Shown here: positions 1-5,231 of the stretch, piece by piece
How positions within the stretch are numbered: position 1 is the first letter of the stretch
Layout of the letters: every line of letters begins with the position of its first letter
From: Clostridia bacterium
GTDB lineage: Bacteria; Bacillota; Clostridia; Oscillospirales; Ruminococcaceae
Length of the DNA: 10,222 nt
Assembly: GCA_021152595.1 (NCBI GenBank)
Contig: JAGKVC010000129.1
Location: forward strand, 1-10,222
Reading direction: 5' to 3'
Notes under the pieces: model-generated
Database searches by the model: none
The model's input: only the letters and a program-made list of their open reading frames with translations
What the model was told of the DNA's origin: nothing
Position numbers and translations under genes: made by a program

Positions 1-1915
1 TTGCAGTCTGCTGTTTTTTCGCCCGTGTTTTCGGTTCCTTCTGTGCCACCGGTTCCGGCTCTCCGAACAGCGTCAGCTGAACATCTCCCGACTCCGGTTC
101 CGATACTTCTGCTGCCGGTTCAGCAAAGACCTGTGCTTTGATCTCACGGCTCTGCGGAATGAACTCAAATCCGAGCTGAGTCAGCTTTCCCTGCCACTTG
201 CCGTAGATATTCTGCACATTGTCCGGATCGCTTTTTTCGCTGTTTGACAGCCGAATCGTGTAGTCATTTTTCAGCACGACCGTCCAGATCTCACCATCCA
301 GACGAATCTGATCGCCGGCATTCAGATCATCAGCATAATAGCCATTTCTGTCATGCGTGACCGGCGTCCGGTACAACTCGAATTGTTCCAGATCGTATGC
401 CTGCTGACTGGTAAGCTGAATCGGTCTGTCCTTGTAACTGATATACGGGGTATGATCGTTAGTCCGCAGCACTTCGGTTTCAAACATATTTTCCCCGATG
501 CTGCAATCTGCGGTAATTACGCCGTCATGCTCCTTGAATCCGTAAATAACAAGCTGATTCGGGTCGGCGTTCTGCGTATTCCGATGCAAGGACGGCTCAG
601 GTTGTTCCGGCTCTGCGGGAATCTCTCTTGTCATATCACGGTTACGCAGTGCAGCTGAGAGAATACTGCGGATTTCCTCCGCCTGTGCATCTGAAAATCG
701 GTCAGCATGGAAGCGGTTGAAGAATGTGAGCGCATCAATCGTCATGTCCTCGCTGTCGGTCAGTACCAGTCCTGCTGTTTCATAGCTGTCAAGGCGACGG
801 TTAAAGTCCGCACGGAGATAGCGGTCTTTCAGATATTCAACCGTCAGCTCCGCATCCGGAATACGATCTCCTCCATGATGATATGCTCCAACGTCAGCAG
901 ACGGGCTTTCTCCCACTTCTGCACTTCGAGAAACGTCACCTGGCGCGGGTTCTCCCTGCGGTACTGTGCGTCCATCTCCGTCCAGCGGTTCTCCGCCTGC
1001 CGGTCGATCTCCCGCGGAATGATCTGCCACCGCGCTGTCATGACCAGCACCGCCACTTCTGACGGATGCTCTATTCTCATCCACGTCTGCCACAGTCTGC
1101 CCCATCTGCCGATCGGCCGGCGCAGGATCGCCTGTTCCTGCGGGCTGTCCGTATACTGCATTTCGGTCAGATACTGACCGGTCGGGTTCAATTTCATGTT
1201 CTCGTTCCCTCCGTTGATTCAGAATTTGAAATACCTCTCGCTCCATTTCCAGGAGCGAATCCTTTGCGGTGCGCTGAACCAGATCGCAGAAGCGGATCAG
1301 GTCGCGGGTATCACGGAAGAGGTCAACCGCGTTCAGGTTGATTCCGCCGCTGATCTTCATATCGCCGTCCAGCTCGCTGCGGCAGGATACCATGAACCGC
1401 ACCGCAGATACCACAGACTGCTGGTATGCCTTCGTCTGCTCTTCCGTAAGCTGCATCTGCTCAGTGATCTCATGCATATCCGTGCCGCGGCATTTGAGAT
1501 TGTCCACGGAAACCGCCGCGATCGTTTCCTGAATGTTCTTGCATTTCGTGCCGTATTTCTCGTTGATGACCGCCGTCACATCCGCAGCAAGGCCTTCATC
1601 GAGCTTCCAGAGATCGGGTATGCGTCTGCCGTTTGTCTGGGTAATGTCAAAGAGGTGGCGGCATTTGCAGTCCTCACCGAACACGGCAATGCTGCGTTCT
1701 CCGCGGTTGACCATTCTGCCGAGGCGGTTCCATGTTTCCAGCGTTGCAACCTTTGTCGCATAGGGATTCTGCTGAAAGATCAGGGCAGCATCGGAGAATG
1801 ACTGCTTATACATCCCGGCAGAAAACCGCAGGAAATACGCCAGAAGCTGCTTGTCATGCAGCAGGCGGTTCGTGACCTCCGTCCAGTTGTAGAGGACGGA
1901 ATTGTATCTGCTCAA
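1..1915 (-). CDS. Giant ArdC/LtrC-like mobile-element protein, N-terminal 638 residues (runs off left edge)
   Basis: The frame is open from a TTG at 1915 to the window edge, with AAGGAG eight bases upstream of the TTG. Residues about 20-100 resemble the N-terminal ArdC-type ssDNA-binding domain: a tryptophan in ETWNRLGRMVNRGERSI, then LFDITQTNG at 88-96. Residues about 100-235 are helical and end in a charged segment (QRRERE). Residues about 240-358 are a linker rich in G, D, A, P, S and R with no K, F, W or C, and are overprinted by another gene. From about 358 ordered sequence resumes, including a beta-rich part around 523-575 (AGDQIRLDGEIWTVV). QLTLF at 613-617 looks like a sliding-clamp-binding motif and is followed by a basic P/E/K-rich tail. 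In related ICEs such proteins continue into helicase and/or methyltransferase domains. That continuation is inferred, not seen. An exact homologue was not identified. Confidence 0.85.
   Translation of the reverse strand, partial: MSRYNSVLYNWTEVTNRLLHDKQLLAYFLRFSAGMYKQSFSDAALIFQQNPYATKVATLETWNRLGRMVNRGERSIAVFGEDCKCRHLFDITQTNGRRIPDLWKLDEGLAADVTAVINEKYGTKCKNIQETIAAVSVDNLKCRGTDMHEITEQMQLTEEQTKAYQQSVVSAVRFMVSCRSELDGDMKISGGINLNAVDLFRDTRDLIRFCDLVQRTAKDSLLEMEREVFQILNQRREREHEIEPDRSVSDRNAVYGQPAGTGDPAPADRQMGQTVADVDENRASVRSGGAGHDSAVADHSAGDRPAGGEPLDGDGRTVPQGEPAPGDVSRSAEVGESPSADVGAYHHGGDRIPDAELTVEYLKDRYLRADFNRRLDSYETAGLVLTDSEDMTIDALTFFNRFHADRFSDAQAEEIRSILSAALRNRDMTREIPAEPEQPEPSLHRNTQNADPNQLVIYGFKEHDGVITADCSIGENMFETEVLRTNDHTPYISYKDRPIQLTSQQAYDLEQFELYRTPVTHDRNGYYADDLNAGDQIRLDGEIWTVVLKNDYTIRLSNSEKSDPDNVQNIYGKWQGKLTQLGFEFIPQSREIKAQVFAEPAAEVSEPESGDVQLTLFGEPEPVAQKEPKTRAKKQQTA
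844..1197 (-). CDS. tnpV: TnpV-like protein nested in an alternative frame of the giant gene
   Basis: A 117-codon frame starts with ATG at 1197, nine bases after a GGAGGG Shine-Dalgarno sequence, and ends with TGA at 846-844. It lies wholly inside the larger gene in a different frame. The product looks like a real folded protein: six tryptophans, a charged helical pattern, and landmarks I recall from the transposon protein TnpV family (PF14198), namely PIGRWGR near residue 29, EIDRQAENRW near 64-73 and EEIVF near the C-terminus. Length also fits that family (about 100-130 residues). Codons such as ctg, cag, atc, gag and cgc match neighbouring genes, whereas the overlapping long frame here uses atypical codons (gga, cga, gta, agt, gca). 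TnpV of Tn4451-type elements has been suggested to act like an excisionase, but its function is not settled. The family match comes from memory, not a search. Confidence 0.62.
   Translation of the reverse strand: MKLNPTGQYLTEMQYTDSPQEQAILRRPIGRWGRLWQTWMRIEHPSEVAVLVMTARWQIIPREIDRQAENRWTEMDAQYRRENPRQVTFLEVQKWEKARLLTLEHIIMEEIVFRMRS
1207..1212 (-). promoter_or_regulatory. Ribosome-binding site of the nested TnpV-like gene
   Basis: GGAGGG on the minus strand lies nine bases upstream of the ATG at 1197. It sits inside the coding sequence of the giant gene, where its bases encode part of the charged QRRERE segment. Such a strong site at the right spacing is the main argument that the internal ATG is translated. 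Confidence 0.65.
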
Positions 1916-1923
1916 GATAATCG

Positions 1924-1929
1924 CTCCTT
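1924..1929 (-). promoter_or_regulatory. Ribosome-binding site deciding the TTG start of the giant gene
   Basis: AAGGAG on the minus strand is followed by an eight-base spacer and then TTG at 1915. No other start codon with comparable support lies close by. The first in-frame ATG downstream (residue 35) would cut into the ArdC-like domain. Confidence 0.7.
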
Positions 1930-1944
1930 TCTTGCAATTTGCTG

Positions 1945-1973
1945 TTGCATTTTTCGTAAAATTGTGCTATAAT
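1945..1973 (+). promoter_or_regulatory. Sigma-70-type promoter of the toxin-antitoxin operon
   Basis: A TTGCAT -35 box (1945-1950) and a perfect TATAAT -10 box (1968-1973) are separated by 17 bases. Transcription would begin near 1980, leaving a leader of about 30 bases that carries AGGAGG (2001-2006) before the ATG at 2014. Antitoxins of the Phd/YefM family usually repress their own promoter, so an operator is expected here, but no clear palindrome was recognised. Confidence 0.8.
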
Positions 1974-2013
1974 AATATCAGCAGGGCAATCCATCGAAAA
2001 AGGAGGAATCACT

Positions 2014-2262
2014 ATGCCGAATATTAAGCCTGTTTCGGATTTACGAAATTACAACGAGGTACTTCGTGACATCTCTGTCGGTCAGCCGGTATTCCTCACC
2101 AAGAACGGCAGAGGACGCTATGTAATCATTGACATGGATGATTACGAAAAGCAGACAGCGACGCTGAAACTGCTTGCCGAGCTTGCAAAGGGTGAACAGT
2201 CTGCTGCCGAACAGGGCTGGCTTTCGCCGGAAGATGTTGAACGGGAGCTGGGATTGCTGTGA
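2014..2262 (+). CDS. Phd/YefM-family type II antitoxin
   Basis: This 82-residue protein has the layout of Phd/YefM antitoxins. The N-terminal DNA-binding half carries IKPVSDLRNYNEVL (4-17), then GQPVFLTKNGRGRYVIIDMD (23-42), ending in the DYEK motif that precedes the long helix. The C-terminal part (about 45-82) is helical and acidic and would wrap and neutralise the toxin. The ATG follows AGGAGG by seven bases. The stop TGA overlaps the GTG start of the toxin gene by four bases (GTGA), the usual coupling in these modules. It is expected to repress its own promoter, alone and with the toxin. It is transcribed opposite to all the transfer genes around it, which suggests it was acquired as a unit. 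Confidence 0.9.
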   Translation: MPNIKPVSDLRNYNEVLRDISVGQPVFLTKNGRGRYVIIDMDDYEKQTATLKLLAELAKGEQSAAEQGWLSPEDVERELGLL

Positions 2263-2603
2263 AGCTTGTTATCGCCCCTGCTGCAAAAGAAGATTTGCGG
2301 GAGATCAAGGAATATATCTCCGTCAAGCTCTGCAATCCCACTGCCGCCGTCAATGTCGTGAAAAAGATCATCAAGGATTATAAGATGCTGCCAGACACGC
2401 CGGAAATCGGAATCCCGCTGAACCGCAAAATTGATGTGGAAACGCCGTATCGGTTCATCATCAGCGGCAACTATCTTGTGTTCTATCAGATCAATCACGA
2501 TACTGTTGAGATTCACCGTGTCCTGTATAAGGGCAGAGACTACTTCCGGATTCTTTTGCCGGAGGAATATGCTAATATCCGTGACACCTTTGATGATGAT
2601 TGA
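2259..2603 (+). CDS. RelE/ParE-superfamily toxin
   Basis: This 114-residue protein begins at GTG, overlapping the antitoxin stop by four bases. It shows the RelE/ParE pattern: an N-terminal strand (MKLVIAPAA), two helices (about 8-42), then a sheet with PYRFIISGNYLVFYQI (63-78) and VEIHRVLYKGRDYFRIL (83-99). Length is slightly above the usual 90-105 residues because of an acidic tail ending in DDD. Members either cleave mRNA at the ribosome (RelE-like) or poison DNA gyrase (ParE-like), and the sequence does not decide between them. Paired with a Phd/YefM antitoxin, it probably stabilises the conjugative element by killing or arresting cells that lose it. The reading frame is intact. Confidence 0.9.
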   Translation: MKLVIAPAAKEDLREIKEYISVKLCNPTAAVNVVKKIIKDYKMLPDTPEIGIPLNRKIDVETPYRFIISGNYLVFYQINHDTVEIHRVLYKGRDYFRILLPEEYANIRDTFDDD

Positions 2604-2608
2604 TGCTT

Positions 2609-2642
2609 CGGCGCACTGTTATCCGGCAGTGCGCCGTTTCTT
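2609..2642 (+). terminator. Rho-independent terminator of the toxin-antitoxin operon
   Basis: A perfect 10-bp inverted repeat, CGGCGCACTG (2609-2618) and CAGTGCGCCG (2627-2636), encloses an eight-base loop and is followed on the plus strand by TTTCTT (2637-2642). It begins five bases after the toxin stop codon. The loop and downstream arm lie inside the last codons and stop of the convergent topoisomerase gene (stop at 2621-2619). On the minus strand no T-run follows the hairpin, so it should act mainly on the plus-strand transcript and may let the transfer operon read through. Confidence 0.8.
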
Positions 2643-4685
2643 ATCATTGACAAACTCCACAAGCCTGAGATTCACATACTGTCCGGTATCCTCCAGCACA
2701 AACACAGCGCTGTATTTCTTCCCCTTGGAAGATGTACAGTTTTTCAGTATAACCTTTCCGGTCGAAAGCAGCTCACGAATCTCCGCAGGCGTATAGCTTC
2801 TTCCGATGCGTTTGTCCTGTCCGAAGATGAAGAAGCCGCAGTTTTCGCGTCCGCTTGCACAGGCAAAGCCCTTGCGGTTCTGAGATACCGGCTTGCCGCA
2901 GCGAGGACACTTCCCGACTACGATCTTGCGTGTAACCGGTATTCTGTCAGTCCGCTGCCGTTCTATCTGCACGATTTCAGACACCGTGCTGCCGATCTCG
3001 CGGAGCAGATCATCGGGCTTTGCTTCGCCGTGTTCAATATCCGAGAGCATCTGCTCCCAATGTGCGGTCAGCTCCGCCGACTTCACATTTTCCGGCAGCG
3101 ATGCCGCAAACGCCTTGCCATAATAGGTTGCAAGCAGCAGCTTTTTACTGCGTTCGATGTATCCGGCGGAAATCAGCTCCTCGATGATTGTCGCTCTGGT
3201 CGCAGGCGTGCCGAGTCCACGCTCCCTGACAAATCCTTTCAGTTCCTTGTCCTCAATCAGCCGGTCGATGTTCTCCATCACCGCAAGCAGACTGCTTTCG
3301 GTAAAGTGCTTCGGCGGTTTCGTCGCGCCCTCCCTGACGGTCAGATTATCTGCCGGGAAGGTATCGCCCGCGGCATAGTGAATATCCGGCGTTTCCTGCT
3401 TTTCAGGCTTGTATGTCCGCCAGCCAGACTGCACCGATGTTTTCGTGGTGAGCCGAAAAATGATTCCGCCGACATCAAATACATACTTGGTTTCATCGTA
3501 AAGATACGGCAAATCAAGTACACCGAGGAACCGCTCAATCACGAGCTTTGCGACCTTCTGTTCATCGTTGGTCAGCTCTGTTTGTTCGAGCCTGCCGATG
3601 ATATTGGTCGGAATGATCGCATGGTGATCGGAAACCTTGCTGTTGTTGAACACGCGCCCGTCCAGATTCAGCCCCTGCGCTTCGAGCATCTGCACACGCT
3701 CCGCATCATAGCCTGACAGACACTTGACAATACTGCCGACAAGCGGCTTCATGTCATCAGTCAGATAATTGCTGTCCGTGCGTGGATAGGTGATGAGCTT
3801 CTGCTCATAGAGCGACTGCGCCGCTTTCAGCGTGTTCGCCGCCGTCATACCGTATTCATCGTTCGCCTCCTGCTGCAAAGAAGTCAGACTGTGCAGCAGC
3901 GGGCGTTCTTCCTTTTTCCGCTTGGTTTCCGCGGATGCAACTGTGACCGTCTTTCCGGCGCATTCCGCAGCAAGCGCCTCCGCCTGTTCTCTGGTATCGT
4001 AGATAGTCTCACATTCTGCGCCGTTTGCAAGCATGACCTTGAAAAAGGGTTTGCTCACAAATTCCGCAATCGACTTGTCGCGCTCCGCGATGATATGCAG
4101 CACAGGCGTTTTCACTCTGCCGACCTTGTGCGAATCGTCATTGACAATGCTGTAAAGCCGGGACAGGCTCATGCCGTGAATCCAGTCGGCTTTTGCTCTG
4201 GTAAAAGCCGCAGCAAAGAGATTTTCCATTTCCGCACCGTCGCGGAGATTGTTCATGCCCTGCCGGATACTTTCATCGGTCAGGGAGCTGATCCACAGCC
4301 GCTTGACAGGCTTGTTGCAGCCGAGATAGTCGTAGATATACCGGAAAATCGCTTCACCCTCACGCCCGGCATCGCAGGCATTGATAACCTCGCTTACATC
4401 GAGTCGGAACAGCAGCTTTTTGAGCAGCGCGAGCTGTTCGTCGTACTCGCCCAGCGGAAACAGCCGGAACTGCGGCATCAGCGGAAGATCGGAGAGATTC
4501 CACTTCTTCCAGCCGTAATCCTCCGGCATTCCGATGCCGATGATATGACCGACCGCATTCGTTACGATCAATCCGTTTCCCGAATAATAGGAAACCTTGC
4601 CGTCCACAACGCGCTCATTTGCGCCGAGACTGTATGCCACAGTCTGCGCGACCGACGGTTTTTCACAAAGAATCATGCGATACAT
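2619..4685 (-). CDS. topB: Type IA DNA topoisomerase III
   Basis: This 688-residue topoisomerase relaxes or decatenates DNA by cutting one strand through a tyrosine. The Toprim domain occupies about residues 1-135, with catalytic E8 (CEKPS) and CDAGREGE at 104-111. The active-site tyrosine is Y300 in LITYPRTDS. Conserved type IA motifs SDHHAIIPT (352-360) and RGLGTPATRATI (489-500) follow. A C-terminal zinc ribbon uses C593, C596, C609 and C616. Length and order match the TopB-like enzymes carried by conjugative elements, where they are thought to help process transferred DNA or resolve its topology. The ATG overlaps the stop of the upstream gene (TAATG) and has GGAGG just before it, so translation is probably coupled. 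Its last codons form half of the terminator hairpin of the convergent toxin gene. Confidence 0.95.
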   Translation of the reverse strand: MYRMILCEKPSVAQTVAYSLGANERVVDGKVSYYSGNGLIVTNAVGHIIGIGMPEDYGWKKWNLSDLPLMPQFRLFPLGEYDEQLALLKKLLFRLDVSEVINACDAGREGEAIFRYIYDYLGCNKPVKRLWISSLTDESIRQGMNNLRDGAEMENLFAAAFTRAKADWIHGMSLSRLYSIVNDDSHKVGRVKTPVLHIIAERDKSIAEFVSKPFFKVMLANGAECETIYDTREQAEALAAECAGKTVTVASAETKRKKEERPLLHSLTSLQQEANDEYGMTAANTLKAAQSLYEQKLITYPRTDSNYLTDDMKPLVGSIVKCLSGYDAERVQMLEAQGLNLDGRVFNNSKVSDHHAIIPTNIIGRLEQTELTNDEQKVAKLVIERFLGVLDLPYLYDETKYVFDVGGIIFRLTTKTSVQSGWRTYKPEKQETPDIHYAAGDTFPADNLTVREGATKPPKHFTESSLLAVMENIDRLIEDKELKGFVRERGLGTPATRATIIEELISAGYIERSKKLLLATYYGKAFAASLPENVKSAELTAHWEQMLSDIEHGEAKPDDLLREIGSTVSEIVQIERQRTDRIPVTRKIVVGKCPRCGKPVSQNRKGFACASGRENCGFFIFGQDKRIGRSYTPAEIRELLSTGKVILKNCTSSKGKKYSAVFVLEDTGQYVNLRLVEFVNDKKRRTAG

Positions 4686-4981
4686 TATGTGTCCTCCTTC
4701 TTGGTATCGGCAGGTTCTGCATCTGCCGTTTCTGCTGTTTTGTCGGTGAGCTGCCCGTTTTCAACTGCCTGCCGCAGCGTGTCAATGTCCACGCCGCTGG
4801 CATTCAGCGCAGTATACAGGGATTTCATCTTCTCTGCATTGAGCTTTGCGGTGATTTCATCCGCCTTACGCTCCTGCCTGCGGAGCACATCCCTGTGAAA
4901 CGCGATCAACTCTTTGGTTCGCTGAATGTTCGCTCTGGATTTGAGCAATTCCTCATGCAGCTTCTGCTCTCTATTTGTCAT
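4685..4981 (-). CDS. DUF4315-like small coiled-coil protein
   Basis: A 98-residue, highly charged protein. Residues about 1-55 form a predicted coiled coil rich in K, R, E and L. A short segment near 56-75 (LYTALNASGVDIDTLRQAVE) follows, then an acidic, low-complexity tail rich in A, D, E, T and K. Its size, coiled-coil start and place just before the topoisomerase fit the DUF4315 proteins of Clostridial ICEs, whose function is unknown. The match rests on architecture and context rather than on a clear motif. A strong AAAGGAGGG precedes the ATG. The first 11 bases overlap the end of the upstream gene, and the stop shares one base with the topoisomerase start. No membrane segment or signal peptide is seen. 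Confidence 0.7.
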   Translation of the reverse strand: MTNREQKLHEELLKSRANIQRTKELIAFHRDVLRRQERKADEITAKLNAEKMKSLYTALNASGVDIDTLRQAVENGQLTDKTAETADAEPADTKKEDT

Positions 4982-5228
4982 GCCCGTGCCCTCCTTTGAT
5001 GCGGTAGATCAGATATGCTGCGGCAAGCGCGGCGGTCACCGCAATATCTGAAACATGAAACCGGAAGCCGCCGACGATCTTCTCCGCACCGCCGCCGCGG
5101 ATTCCGCTCACAAAACTGAAACCGACAAATCCGGCGAGCAGAAGCAGCGCAAACAGATACCGCTTATCCTTTTTCATTTCACCGCCGCTGTCGGAAGCAG
5201 GGTGCTTGTTGTGAAAGAAATGAAACAT
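4971..5228 (-). CDS. Small two-helix membrane protein, unknown function
   Basis: An 85-residue protein with two hydrophobic segments: about 24-43 (YLFALLLLAGFVGFSFVSGI) and about 58-77 (ending AAAYLIYRI). They are joined by a short loop containing RGGGAEK. A polar, histidine-containing N-terminus and a basic GGHGHDK tail flank them. I do not recognise a family. The ATG at 5228 has GGAGG seven bases upstream, inside the last codons of the CD1108-like gene, three bases after whose stop it begins. A second in-frame ATG at residue 18 lacks such a site. The 3' end overlaps the next gene by 11 bases. Position within the operon suggests a minor part of the transfer machinery. VirB2-like pilins also have two helices, but in this element type the Maff2-like candidate lies elsewhere, so I do not assign that role. 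Confidence 0.75.
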   Translation of the reverse strand: MFHFFHNKHPASDSGGEMKKDKRYLFALLLLAGFVGFSFVSGIRGGGAEKIVGGFRFHVSDIAVTAALAAAYLIYRIKGGHGHDK

Positions 5229-5231
5229 CGT

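Larger units (their letters stand above)
1916..2013. other. Divergent intergenic interval between the giant gene and the antitoxin
   Basis: These 98 bases are the only sizeable non-coding stretch in the window. They hold the minus-strand ribosome site of the giant gene (AAGGAG, 1924-1929), the plus-strand antitoxin promoter (1945-1973) and the antitoxin ribosome site (AGGAGG, 2001-2006). The interval is AT-rich compared with its neighbours. I see no convincing minus-strand promoter, so the giant gene may depend on read-through from the transfer operon. Short repeated TTGCA/TTGCT words occur near 1932-1949 but are too short to call an operator. Confidence 0.6.

Noticed and set aside
844..1197. 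Pair of compensating frameshifts (or sequencing errors) in the giant gene instead of a nested gene
   Set aside because: The nested frame has its own ribosome site, ATG and stop, and the long frame stays open over about 119 codons. An overlap is simpler than two shifts, though homologue comparison should settle it.
1196..1801. Plus-strand open frame of 201 codons opposite the giant gene
   Set aside because: It is antisense to the ArdC-like domain, whose frame carries clear family motifs, so the plus frame is a shadow.
1912..1950. Twelve-codon minus-strand leader peptide ending at the TTG of the giant gene
   Set aside because: Its TGA overlaps the TTG start in a coupling-like way, but no ribosome-binding site precedes its ATG, so I cannot support translation.
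1958..2000. Minus-strand promoter for the giant gene
   Set aside because: TATTAT-like words exist, but no acceptable -35 box lies at 16-18 bases, so it was not called.
3891..4898. Long plus-strand open frame (335 codons) opposite topoisomerase III
   Set aside because: It is antisense to a gene with all type IA motifs intact. Its translation has no recognisable domain and fits a mirror of GC-biased codons.
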